From Xylocopa sonorina (taxonomy: Eukaryota > Arthropoda > Insecta > Hymenoptera > Apidae), in contig NW_027490107.1 in NCBI RefSeq assembly GCF_050948175.1, positions 2,036,710-2,100,709 of the forward strand: DNA of 64,000 bases, read 5' to 3'. Numbering within the stretch: the stretch's first letter is position 1; each line of letters opens with the position of its first letter. The notes under the pieces are model-generated. The model did no database searches and had not been told where the DNA came from. It saw only the letters and a list, made by a program, of their open reading frames with translations. Below are positions 1 to 10,250 of this stretch, in pieces. Both the position numbers and the translations under genes were made by a program.

Positions 1-430
1 AATCTTCAAAGCTGCTCATACTGACATGTAGACACTCAGATGCGACATCCCTTTTCGTGGAACTTTGGGAATTACTTTGAAACGCAGGACTGTGAAGCTG
101 CATCGCGTTGTATGAAGATGTAGGAAGTGCTTACTATGAAACGTAGAAGTAAGAAGCGAAATCATGTTGCATTGAACTTTGCATCTTACGTACTCTGAAA
201 CGTATAAACTGATAGGGACAATCACTTTACATAGATATATAGAACACACAAAGTTTTAAGCGTTGAACTTAGAATTTGTGAACTTGCTTTGAAACGTTGA
301 TAGTGAGGAGCTCCATCGGCTTTCGTAGAACTTCAGAACTCACTTGCTATGTAACGTAGACAGATAAGGGCCATCGCGTTGCTTGAAACTTTAGAACTTG
401 CTTACTTCAACAAAGATTTCTATTGGCTTC
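1..430 (+). repeat. Degenerate ~59-bp tandem repeats related to the satellite sub-unit
   Basis: Successive units begin near 74 (ACTTTGAAACGCAGGACTG), 133 (ACTATGAAACGTAGAAGTA) and 192 (ACTCTGAAACGTATAAACTG), at 59-base spacing, and more decayed units follow. Each unit has a TTGAAACGTAGA-like start, a CATCGCGTTG-like middle and a TAGAAC-like end. These words also occur three times per monomer in the old ~179-bp satellite at 11.7-20 kb. I infer that these are relics of the sub-unit from which the satellite monomer was assembled. Part of this stretch (from 208) is also the left end of the segmental duplication shared with 21,325 onward. No coding potential is seen. Confidence 0.6.
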
Positions 431-779
431 GTCCGTTCTTTTAGAAGAGTTCTTGATAAACCACTTAATTTTCACGTTTGCAATATTTTTATATATATGC
501 CAGGTGTAATCGTTTAAGTTTAAAGATGATTATTTAGTGTTGATTATTATTTAGTAACTCGGTTATAAACGTGTCTGCATAAGGCTTAATCAGTATGTTC
601 ATAAGCCTGAAATTTATGCAGTTATTTGTTAGTCACTTATTGTTCAAACGGCAAAGATTCTGATCATTTGAAGATGGTTGACTTTCATCAATTTCATCAA
701 AAATTGAAATACTGTCCAACTGCTTGTATTAAAGACTATAATTAAAGTTTTCCAAATATTTTTCCTTTCATAGATGTAT

Positions 780-2295
780 CACGTCTGGGGTCGCGGAAAA
801 TTAACCGTATGGCGGAGCAGCACGCAGTCTCGAATGGTTCGACTCGCACAATTGGATGGAAGAGCGGGTTCTTTTTGGATCGCGAAACACTGCGCGAAAG
901 TCACGGACGCGAGTATATAAAAAAGGGGACTTACCTTTCGAAGTCTTGGAAGCCGCTAATTACTAACGTCGTTCCAGGTATCGTCCTCGGCGAGGATCAT
1001 CCTCTGGTATGGTTCCTGTATACGGGCTGTGAGGCGGAATCGACAATGGAACGAGCACCCAGGCAGGCTGATCTCTGGTGCGGATCGGCGACGAAGGCGG
1101 CGATGCGGAAAGGCTGTCCGGTCGGCAGACAGTAGGAGATGAGACGGAGCAGTGGTCGACGATGGAGTAGCTGCTTGTATCTACGTATTCGCGCACTGGA
1201 GAACGCAGGAAGTTCTTCCTTCCCACGCGACGAGTTTCATTTATCCATTGCGGAAAGGCGCATTCAAATCGGATTCCAAAACACCAGATACGGATCCACT
1301 AGCGGAGAGGGCCGCTCTAGTTTGCCGATCCAGAGATATGGAAAACGATGGATATCTTCTCCTTAGTCGAACTGTGGCTTGGTGCAGTTAAGCGGAGGGC
1401 CACTTTAACTGGTCGGTAACTAAGCGTGACTAATGGTCAGAACTCCTTGAATGATTTTGGAAGATGCGTGAAATCGTGAAAGACTTCGTATCGTAATGAA
1501 TTTAATTTAATTTAAGGCAAGGAATGCTGTGGTAATAATGAGAGTTTGTAAATACTGGTAAAAATAAAATATATTCTAAGTAAAACCTAAGCTTACACTT
1601 TACTGCACTATGCTAAGAATGGCTAAGTACTAGAATCGTTGATTTAGAATAAAGTTAAAGTTAGAATTGGAAATAGCAACTTGAATTCTGAGTTAGAATA
1701 GTAACGAAATAGCAAACATCTTCAAGTGAGGTGGAGCAAGGCCCGGAGGCATGATAGGTACGGTCGCGATGAGCGCTTGGATCGATTTGTACTCATCGAG
1801 CGTTGGGCTTGATCTCTTCGTTGACTCGCGGATCCGCGACCTCCTCGGATCGCGCGGGAACGCTAGGACCTGGAATGGGGAGGACTCTCGACACTCGTGG
1901 TGGTGCGGACGGTCGTGGTGAAGTGTGCGCGGCCGGCGTGAACTGGCACGGCTCTAATTATGAATAATACGCTTTCTAAAATTATGATTACACATGAAAT
2001 GACTTATGCTATACTTGTGTGTTGCGTCCTGTTTGTACATAGAGTGCCGTATGCTTAAATACTAGAATTCGCTTGGTTATAGACATGAGCATAATACGAA
2101 TATGTGTGCGTAACTGCGGGCGACCCTCGTGGTGCGTGAAATGGTCCTCGTGTGGAGGCTGTGGTTGGTGTCTGCTCCAACTGTCTGACGTATGCGCGTC
2201 GAGGCGCGATCGTGTGGTTCAACTCCTTGGTGCGAGGGACATACTGTGTTACCGTGTGTCGGTATGCTCGTCTCTGCATTTCTCTGCATCACAGT
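780..2295. mobile_element. LTR-like insertion with TGTAT target-site duplication
   Basis: This 1,516-base block is absent from copy 2 of the segmental duplication, which reads straight through the equivalent site near 21,892. It is flanked by TGTAT at 775-779 and 2,296-2,300, consistent with a 5-bp target-site duplication. It is richer in CG than its surroundings (for example 800-1,330 and 1,740-1,960). It contains a TATA-like TATATAAAA near 915, as a solo LTR promoter would. No protein of any length is recognisable; open frames at 809-1,135 and 963-1,226 overlap on opposite strands and look fortuitous. Classical TG...CA ends are not obvious, so a non-autonomous DNA element is the alternative. 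Confidence 0.5.
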
Positions 2296-4038
2296 TGTAT
2301 TCTGGAATTGAAATTAAATGTTTGATTTTTCTATTTACTGATTAGAACATCTTTCTGTTGGAATGTTCAAGAATTTTTCATATTCTTAATTACTGAAAAC
2401 GTATTGCTTGGTTCGCTAGCTTAATATTTAAAATTTGCTGAGATATTCTTATCTAATTCTTGTAAATAATTTTTTATCTTAGCGAAGTGTGTATCCATTC
2501 TTGTAGTTTTGTAAAGAGTATTTTACTTTACTATTTAAAATGGAATATTAAGATTTGTTTACAATCTAATGGAATTTAATTACCTTTTGATTCAATTTCA
2601 CAATGATAATCTTTCATAGTTCAACAATTTTGTGAGCTGTCCTGAGGAATCCGCAGCTCAGTACTTATAAAATGGGCGACACAAAGAACAGCCTAACCAA
2701 ACGTAATCGAACCGATATTTCAATACTAATTTTATCATGTTTAACTTATCCTGCAAATTATTAAAATGCCCTTCGAAAAGTATTTATTGACAGTGAAGTA
2801 AACGGTAAACATTACACATTCCACCACTGTTTACAATACGCATGTCTCATTTACTATCAAAGCCGTAAGTATCATCGCCTTACTTTACTTTTTGTAACCT
2901 TCAATGGCTTCATGTTGCAGGTCGTTGAACTCGTTTTAAAATGCTCTATCATATTAGGGAAGAATGAACATACCAATTCATTTTAAAAAATGAAAGTAAC
3001 CGGTCATAGGTTTGCAAACAACCTATGTTTGGCAAACAACGAGCAACGAACGACGCTCGTACCACGGCATTATTAATGCATCGCGATATAGCACACGGGC
3101 TACACGGCCGTGTCAATCATACTATCAGCTCACCATAGCTACGCGCGTGGTAGTGGCGCAGGCTGACATTTACTAATGGAGAAGCTATTTCCATAAAAAT
3201 TATGAACGAATATGAAAAATGACTACACTAAGCAATTTATTTATTTTGATTCCAAAAGAGATACACCGGCACGAAACAAAGATATAAGAACTCGATTTTA
3301 TTATTTTCTATAAACTAGCTCGATACGTCGATTTTTTCCATAAAGTCATTAATTACTTTATTATAAAAATGTATACATTTACTTTATATATATTTTCTTC
3401 AATTTATTGTTACAAATTCATGTAATTGAAGGTTATATTAAATACGATGACAGCATGTTATTTAAGAAATTACACAAGGCGAAGTTAGGGACGCAACAGC
3501 ATGAATTTTTATTTTCTTAGTAATATTTTTTTATAAATAATATTTTTAGTTTATGACGGGTTGAAAGAAGTATGTACGAATCTCAATAACTATAAATATA
3601 GGAAAATGACTATGACACTTCTCAGAAGTGGCAATATAGTGCTGGTATGGTGTCGCCACCATCTTGCAGTTTGTTATCTGGGACGCTTTCTAGAGCATTA
3701 TTCGGAATTGAATTTGAACACATAGCTACTTAATCGCGAATTTGTATGTACATAATTATACATGACTGCATAAAGGCAATTTCATACACTTTTATAATCA
3801 ATGCGATATAAGAATATAAGACGAAGAACTATCCACTCGTATCAGGAGCAAAAACAGTGTTTAGTGTGCAAGGTTCGTTGCAAAATACAATTAAGCAGTT
3901 AATATATCAAGAGACAACACATAATATATTACTGAAAATATAATGATATGAATAGCAAGAAAAACATATTTATTTGTTAGATGTTTATAAATTCAAATTT
4001 AAAAGACCAAGTTACATTTAATATATTATTGTTTAACA
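2296..4038. other. Non-coding flank shared by both duplication copies
   Basis: AT-rich sequence conserved between the two duplication copies, with no open frame that I can support. Copy 1 has lost about 1.5 kb relative to copy 2 between ~2,998 and ~3,050, where copy 2 carries the RING-gene remnant. It has lost a further ~260 bases near 3,606-3,614. A short intron-like pair, GTAAGT near 2,869 and TTGCAG ending near 2,920, is visible but only ~50 bases apart, and its donor is altered in copy 2. I do not call it. Confidence 0.5.
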
Positions 4039-4260
4039 AGATGATATAATGTTGTTTCAGATAGGCGTGGAGAACTAGCTGGTACTTCTGCCAATGTAAT
4101 TTCATTTCTTCTGGATACAGTAAATATACATTTGCAATCTAAGCATGTTTCATTAGATCTGGTGTAATCTCCAAATTTTAAAAAGGGATGATGGCAGTAG
4201 TAGTTGGTTCAGCATCAGGTGATAAACATATGCAACAAGCAAAGCGACGTAAACGGATTT
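4039..4260 (-). pseudogene. Unidentified coding remnant with a C-x2-C-x-C motif, 3' end
   Basis: On the minus strand, ~4,040-4,190 gives an open, non-repetitive peptide. It contains SNETCLDCKCIFTVSRRNE and continues through an ITLAEVPASSPRLSETTL segment to a LVKQ stop. The C-x2-C-x-C cluster and mixed composition look like genuine protein sequence; the opposite strand also reads but less convincingly. Upstream (~4,190-4,260) the frame is broken by stops and a probable frameshift. Copy 2 keeps only the last ~20 codons (26,690-26,752, minus) with several replacements before the same LVKQ stop, then is cut. I do not recognise the family. It lies downstream of, and on the same strand as, the HSDL2 remnant, so it may be a former neighbour gene. 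Confidence 0.4.
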
Positions 4261-5145
4261 AAAATGTTCAAGATTATATAAATTAAACTATTACACTTTT
4301 TTAATCCATGTAGCGTTTCTGTCCTTTGTAACTTGCAAAGAGTCTTAAGAATATAACGCAATGTAAAGAAGTTTCGAAACAAAGAAGGCTGGTCTTAATC
4401 TCAGATAAAGGAACCTTGGATCTACTGGGTATCGTGGTTAACGGCCTGCTGTGTCAAGGGACATGTCATTCACTTTTAGTGTTCTAAACGAGAACAATTC
4501 AAATAAACCTGGAGTCAACACATCCGAAGAAAAATTCTTCCAGTGAAGAATGCTGTCTGCTGTGCAATAGCAGCTTTATATCCACTTGATATTCTACAGA
4601 AAATCTTATGCCATTTTTTTAACTATGAAACCTATTATGTGGTATTTCAGCAACTGCTACAGAAATTTAAATACGTCAAAATTGCAGCACGCAGGTGTGT
4701 AAATATCACTTCGTGATCTCATTTCATTTTGGCAGTTATACTTGTATGTAAGCAACCATCCAGGCATAAAGCTTGATAATCTTTCAACTATAAGATAATT
4801 ATGATACATTAGACTTTTTGCTGGAGTTGGTCTATTTTATCATTTTCGGAACTTGTGGAAATGTTGAATATGAATAACTACGTTCATTTTATTATAAATG
4901 TATGAGTAAAGTTCAATCTACATAAATAAATATTTTCATACGTAACTTATTTAATTTTTATCATTTAGCGTTACAAAATATATTACAAAAATATATAAAA
5001 ATATATTTTACTTCAGTTTTTTTTAATATTTTAAATAATTTATATTATCGTATTAAGCTTTTACAAAAAGTAACAAAACTTTTATAAGTAGGAATAATTT
5101 TTCCTTAATTAGTTAATATGTCGGTTCTTTTTAAGAAAACGCTAT
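4261..5145. other. Unassigned stretch between gene remnants
   Basis: AT-rich sequence found only in copy 1 of the duplication. Short coding-like patches occur on the plus strand near 4,540-4,620 and on the minus strand near 4,300-4,450. They are interrupted by stops, and I cannot match them to a family. Possibly degraded intron or 3' flank of the HSDL2 remnant. Confidence 0.4.
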
Positions 5146-6590
5146 TTAATTTTTCAAAGTAAGTTTCGACTTTAAATTGACCATTAATTTCACTAATTTT
5201 ATTGCTTTTCGTAGATCACCGCTAATTTTCAACTTTCCCATTACGGCTTTGTCGATGCAAATTTTAATTCTCCGAAAAATATATAATATTATGTTATAAG
5301 TAAAATTATTTTGCATTTCTAATTGATTGAACGAAAAAAATATATTTTTTTCATGAGAAAGTATTGCGAGAAAATTTTGAAAATCCATTGTTAATGTTGT
5401 ACCTAGTGGTTGACTAGGTTCTCCTCTCCCTGCCGCACATTTCCACCATTTTTAAGATCCAAGAATCGTGTAGCTGCTTCGTCACTATTAATGTTTACGA
5501 AATTTACATATTGTAAATTTCTGCAAAAGTGATATTAATTAAATCTTTAATTATGTTTGTTCGGGCAATTAATCAGACTGATCTATGATGTGCTGTAATG
5601 TACGAGATCTAATAAATTTTTTTTTAACATATAATTTTTTAACAATATAATATTTGAGCTTACAGTCTTGTTAACGAACTCGCTGTTTAAATTAGTTTGG
5701 ATGACAATTAATATTTGCATGATCTTTTCCTCTGATTTATCTGTATAATTTGTTCGTTCTTTTCAATTGTCTTATTTAATAATCCAAATATATATCGGAA
5801 GGTATCAGGCAACAATTTATCTTATCAATAATATTTATATTCTGCAAAATAAATTGATTTGTTTACTAAAATATAAATTATACATTCATGTATTAATTCT
5901 AAACCTTCAGTTAATTATTCACACCTGGATTATACGCATAATGGGTAAAATCAGACATTCCTTCAGCTTTTTAATATTGCCTCATCGATTAAAGACTGAT
6001 TAGTAATAAATTTACTGTCTTTGTAAAATAAAAGCGTACATTGCATCACCCATTATTTCCAGCTTCCCACTATAATTTTGTGATTCTGAACCAACAAACA
6101 TCTCTATCGCAGCCATATGTATACCTGAAACAACGCGTGCGTAAGGCAATCTCAAAATGAGAGAATTATTTTTCTTAACAATGAAATTAGAAATATATAT
6201 AATTTACTGCTGTCTTTGACAAGACTGGATTCACAGCAATACCATAATTTTCATATTCATCGGCCCTTTCAAGAGCACACATTAACATTCTAAACTTGGA
6301 TATTATATAATCGACACAAGTTTGAAACCATATTCGTTTATGTTTTATAATTAGTGGTGGACTGATATTCATTATATGAGGATTTGCACCTTTCTTTAAA
6401 TATGGTAAGCATACCTTGGACCTGAAAATAGGTATTGTGCCATATTAGTGAATTTTATTTCTACAACTAAAACCTGTTCCTCTAGAATTGATATTATTCA
6501 CAAGATTATAATTTTTCATACCTATGGATTCCATGCCTGGTTAAAGTAACAGGGCTAGCATTATTAACACTTTCAGGACTGAGTTGTGTG
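5146..6590 (-). pseudogene. HSDL2: Broken HSDL2-type dehydrogenase with SCP2 sterol-carrier domain
   Basis: Minus-strand exon-like blocks follow the order of hydroxysteroid dehydrogenase-like protein 2, a peroxisomal short-chain dehydrogenase fused to a sterol-carrier (SCP2) domain. At 6,522-6,590 is the NNAS motif, followed by a GTATG donor. At 6,208-6,421, after a TTTTCAG acceptor, come NPHIMNISPPL and the catalytic Y-x3-K (VDYIISKF), ending at YGIAVNPVLSKTA. At 5,911-6,124 come AAIEMFVGSES, then a SLIDEAIL segment and a FTHYAYNPG end. At 5,146-5,520 is the SCP2 domain, with GKLKISGDLRKAIKL and a terminal LKSKL. Damage: the amino-terminal Rossmann exons with the cofactor-binding glycines are missing, frames shift inside the third block and in the SCP2 block, and an internal stretch is inserted after FQNFLAIL. 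Introns are retained, so it arose by DNA duplication, not retroposition. Confidence 0.75.
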
Positions 6591-7119
6591 GCAAATGGTT
6601 TTGTGAGAACCCATATGTGGCGTTCGTTATTGTGTGGATTAGTCGTTGGCCACAATATTTTCTTCTAATTAACTTTCACGTTGGATGGCTTTTATACAAC
6701 AATTTTATTTAACAACAACAAGTCTTTACAATTAAGGTAAACTGAAGTAGAAGCTAAGAAATACAAATCTAGATTTGGCAAAGGCAAATTGTGATGTGTA
6801 CTCTTTGATGGCGAAGAAATAAGTGAATAATTAATTTGAAAAGCGTAGAAATTTGAAAGACGTCGCAAACGAGAGTCTTTTTTTTATAGATGGCGTGCAT
6901 TAATTTTGAAACAATTTCCTAACGAAAATGTACCCTCCGAGGAGCGGAAGTAGATGGCTGTGAATGTGTCTGCTTAGATGCGGAAGTCGGTAACGTCGGT
7001 AACGCCACAATTGTCAGGCCGGTGGAGCCATCTCTGTGAAAATTGCTCAACCTGTTCGCAATTCTGTTTCAGCATTGTTTGAAGAGATGGCGAAACGAGT
7101 CAATATATGCCTACGGATG
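6591..7119. other. Unassigned stretch upstream of the HSDL2 remnant
   Basis: No convincing exon is seen where the missing amino-terminal HSDL2 exons would be expected on the minus strand. The sequence is ordinary AT-rich DNA with a moderately GC-richer patch at ~6,930-7,040. A short open frame at 7,043-7,228 runs into the minisatellite and is not supported. Confidence 0.4.
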
Positions 7120-7480
7120 GATGTTCCCATTAAGAATAACTTATAAGTTACCGATGGATGGTGCTGTTGGCGGTCGGTTACTCACATCCGACCGACGGCT
7201 GGTGCTACTTGTGCTTAATAATCTATAAATTATCGACGACTGATGTGACCATCAACCGATAAAGCATGTTTTCATATACAGCTGGTGCAACCAATAGTAG
7301 GTAATTCAAAATTTATCAACAACTGGTGTTGCCTGCGGTCCGTAACTCACGATATAACGACAGTAGGTAATCCCCGCGGTAGATAACTTATGATATAATA
7401 ACGGCTAGTATGCGAATAGTCTGGAATTCAAGATCAACGGATGGCATTGCCAGCGATCGGTAATACATCTCTTATGTGGC
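7120..7480 (+). repeat. Degenerate ~41-bp minisatellite
   Basis: About eight decayed units, each with a TTATCGACGACTGATG-like start, a GGCGGTCGGTAACTC-like centre and an ACGATA-like end. The clearest adjacent units start near 7,308, 7,350 and 7,391, at 41-42 base spacing. It is unrelated by eye to the satellite elsewhere in the window. Confidence 0.55.
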
Positions 7481-7664
7481 TTAATTTAATCTAACATCCT
7501 CTAAACTTAATTTAAACCTAGCTAACATCAGTTACACATAATCTGACTTAACCTGCCTTCACTCAATTCTAACCCAATCTAACACAATGTAACATTACCT
7601 TTCTTAAACATTAAGAAATCAAAACTACGCTTTCTTAAATCTAACACAACATAATATTATAATC
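7481..7664. repeat. TAAC/TAAT-rich low-complexity tract
   Basis: A run of irregular CTAACAT, TTAACC and TCTAACAC words without a fixed period. It immediately precedes the retrotransposon 5' region. Confidence 0.4.
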
Positions 7665-8739
7665 GACGGGTTCAAACAGAGTGGGGCCGCATTGAATACA
7701 GTAGCGCCTTCGGTTAAATGAAAACGAACAGTCGGAGAAGAATAAAACATTACTAACAAATCGTATGGAAATCAGATATTTCGACGCGTGTCCAATATAC
7801 ATCTAACTAAACCGTAATTCGAAGAATACAGAGGATAAGTGGAAATATTCTCCAATATGTGACATATACAAATCAGCGGATGCAAGGGAGAACACTCGAT
7901 CTCGGAGTAGCGAGACCGGGGCGCCATCATGAAGTAATCGTATAACGCTGGTTCCGGGATGGCGCAGGGAGGAAATGTGGAGGATAGAAAGCATAAAATA
8001 ACAACAACATAACTAAAGAGGAAGAAAAAGAAAATCTGTGGAAACATTGCATTTATTAAGGGGAAATCCTACAAATATCAAACAACTGATTATATACCAT
8101 ACCGTCAAGCAAGGTACAACGAAATAGACCATATCGTGAGATAAAATAACAAAATCGAGAAACTTAAAAAGAAAATAATACTTCAGACTGAACGAATCAC
8201 TGATTCTGGCAAGCTTAATGGAAACCACGACTACGAATCGGTTATAGTATAAGATAGATGCTGGTCGCGGTTTAAGTGGACCGGGGGGGTCCCTCGCCCG
8301 CATCAGGGCAGGAAGTAGGATGCTGGAGGGCTTGCAGACCCCCACCCCCCTCCAACCATCACCGCCAGCGTGAGCGAGGCTGCTATGCATATGCTGCTGA
8401 AAGGTGCTGCTGGCTCGCGATTCGGAATCAGCCTCATCGAGTCCTCGCAGAAGATTAAAGGTTGGGCGGGCGGTTTGGAGCCCCCTGTCGATGACACAAA
8501 AGGATAGGAAAATAGAGAAGAATACGAAATGCGTATATAAAGAAGAAGAAGAAAGCCTCGGGTAGCACAGACATAAAAAGAGAAGCATTAGGAGCCGAAG
8601 TAAGGGAACCAAAAAGAAGAGCAGGATAATGGAAAAGCTACTGATAAGAATAACGTCCTCACTTTCAAATAGAAGAGTAGGCAGCCACATATCAGACGTA
8701 ATGATAGATATTATGAGCGAGAATACGACGAAGGTAATG

Positions 8740-9525
8740 ACATATTAGAAAACGTTAATGGGAGACATGAGGCATATAAAAAGAACTGGGATCGAACACT
8801 TGATGGAACTAGTGGCGAACGGTACAGAGAAAAATGAAGCAATTAAAGGAGCAGTAAGCATTCGAGGACAAACAATGGGATGAGGAAAAGCAGGAGAAAT
8901 GACAGAAATACGAAAAGATGACGCAAGAAAATCGAGAGCGGGAGATATAATCCTGGAATTTAACAAGAAAAAAGGTGTAGAAAACATAATAAAGGAGATA
9001 AAAGGAACTCTAACAAAAGAATTCGAAGAGAAACGTACGAGTGCGAGTATAATGCTCCAACTAAGGGACATATACCCGTTAGGTGACCAGAGAAGGAATG
9101 AATGATTACATAAAACGAACACTAAAAATAATCGAAGGAAAGGAGAGCGGTATAAACGTCAAGTTGTTGAAACAAATGTGGAGAGGCTACCGAGTCGCGT
9201 TAGTTGAATTTGGACAGGAATACAGTAAAAAGCTGGAGAAGGTCCAACGACTCAGAATAGCATTAACACCTTGTCTCTGCAAAGTGCTACCGACAATAGA
9301 GAGATGCTTCAAATGTCATAAACTGGGACATATCGGCAGATATTGCGAAGAAGTCAAAGATAATAAGGGAATCTGCAGAAGATGCGGATCTGAGATTTAT
9401 ACGATGATCGGTTGCATCGCGAATAAACCGAAGTGTATCATGTGCAGCAAGGCAGGAAAAAGGAATCCGTACATTAGACACGTTATCGGACTTTTAATGG
9501 TCCGGCCTACAGAAAGGCGTTGATA
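8740..9525 (+). pseudogene. Retrotransposon ORF1 (gag-like) with CCHC zinc knuckles
   Basis: Nucleic-acid-binding ORF1 protein of an R1/I-type non-LTR retrotransposon, in pieces. The segment at 8,899-9,105 reads MTEIRKDDARKSRAGDIIL and later LQLRDIYPL, resembling the pre-knuckle region of R1-class gag proteins, then ends at a stop. A second frame at 9,083-9,523 carries the knuckles. The first is complete (CFKCHKLGHIGRYC), the second has lost its histidine (CRRCGSEIYTMIGC), and the third is only a CIMC pair. After ~9,500 the frame changes again. These breaks make it a pseudogene. ORF2 follows at once, as usual for the class. Confidence 0.7.
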
Positions 9526-9599
9526 GAAAAGAACGGGAAACGAATATGGAATTGAAAGTCCTACAAATCTATCTGAACCTATTCCGAATCTCGTAAAAT

Positions 9600-10190
9600 A
9601 TCATGCAGCAAATGCGAATGATTCAAGAGGCAGACGTGGTAATAATATCGGAAGCACACAAGTTGGAAGAATACTGACTGCAAAAGGAGAACCGTGACGC
9701 TGCGACATGGATAACCGGTATTAATCGAAAATGTTTCACATATGGCACCACATATTCCTCGACCGGAATCGTTCATGCAATGGTCGAAGGAACAAAAGCT
9801 ATAAGCTGCTACTTCTCACTGAACAGGAACGGAAAGAAATCGAAGAATATATAAATCAAGCTGGGGTTAACATAGAAAAGGGAGAGAAAGCAAACAGAAT
9901 ACTAATCGCGGGTGACCTGAACGAAAAATCAGTAATCTTGAGTAGTAAGGAGAACAACCATAGAGAGGAAAAGATCATCAAAATGGCTCCAAGAAACGAT
10001 CTAATCGCGACCAATCCGAAAGAAGACTATACATACTTTAAGAACCGAAACAAATAAAAAATAGACATAATGTTGACAGGAAGTTGCATATACGCTAAGT
10101 TGAGTACAGCAGAAGTGTTTCAGATATTTTTAGCGTCGGACCATCAATACGTACTACATACCTTATAAAGTACGAATTACAGGAATAACA
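9600..10190 (+). pseudogene. Retrotransposon ORF2, endonuclease domain only
   Basis: Amino-terminal endonuclease/exonuclease/phosphatase domain of a non-LTR retrotransposon polyprotein. Starting at 9,603 the frame gives QEADVVIISEAHKLEEY, matching the usual D-[VI]-[VI]-x-I-x-E strand with the catalytic glutamate, then a stop. Further on come RDAATWITG and VEGTKAISCYFSL. A second frame from ~9,800 gives ILIAGDLNEKS, where the family has GDFN. Near 10,065-10,150 come IDIMLT and SDHQYV, the latter matching the terminal S-D-H motif. At least two frameshifts and several stops are present. No reverse transcriptase follows. Confidence 0.7.
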
Positions 10191-10250
10191 AAGAGGGATT
10201 TGCATACCTCGATGGAAAGAAAGCGAACTGTGACGATGCAAATAAATGAT

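Larger units (their letters stand above)
208..8330 (+). repeat. Segmental duplication, copy 1
   Basis: Collinear, same-strand similarity to 21,325-27,275. Matching blocks by eye: 208-774 with 21,325-21,892; 2,296-2,998 with 21,893-22,620; 3,050-3,605 with 24,115-24,668; 3,615-3,748 with 24,930-25,062; 3,752-4,095 with 26,392-26,750; 7,822-8,330 with 26,751-27,272. A sample near 2,600-2,720 differs at roughly one base in ten. The gaps are events private to one copy. Copy 1 gained the 780-2,295 insertion. Copy 2 gained a solo LTR. Copy 1 lacks the RING gene remnant, and copy 2 lacks everything matching 4,096-7,821, including the HSDL2 remnant. Confidence 0.85.
7665..10250 (+). mobile_element. 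Non-LTR retrotransposon, R1/I-like, 3'-truncated
   Basis: The block contains, in order, a likely 5' untranslated region, a gag-like ORF1 ending in zinc knuckles, and the start of ORF2 with an apurinic-type endonuclease. The reverse transcriptase and 3' end are absent; the element stops near 10,250 in unrelated AT-rich DNA. Loss of the 3' side is unusual, because target-primed reverse transcription normally removes the 5' side. I infer a later deletion or rearrangement. Both ORFs are frameshifted. Part of the 5' region (7,822-8,330) is shared with copy 2 of the segmental duplication at 26,751-27,272. Confidence 0.7.

Noticed and set aside
809..1391. Short plus-strand ORFs
   Set aside because: Within the LTR-like insertion, overlapping in several frames, with no recognisable motif.
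7481..7664. Insect TTAGG telomeric repeat (as CCTAA)
   Set aside because: CTAAC words are irregular, without a five-base period.
8013..8690. 225-codon minus-strand ORF
   Set aside because: It lies antisense to the retrotransposon 5' region, is hydrophobic and low-complexity, and part of its span in copy 2 does not preserve the frame.
8745..9122. 125-codon minus-strand ORF
   Set aside because: Antisense to the retrotransposon ORF1 and low-complexity.
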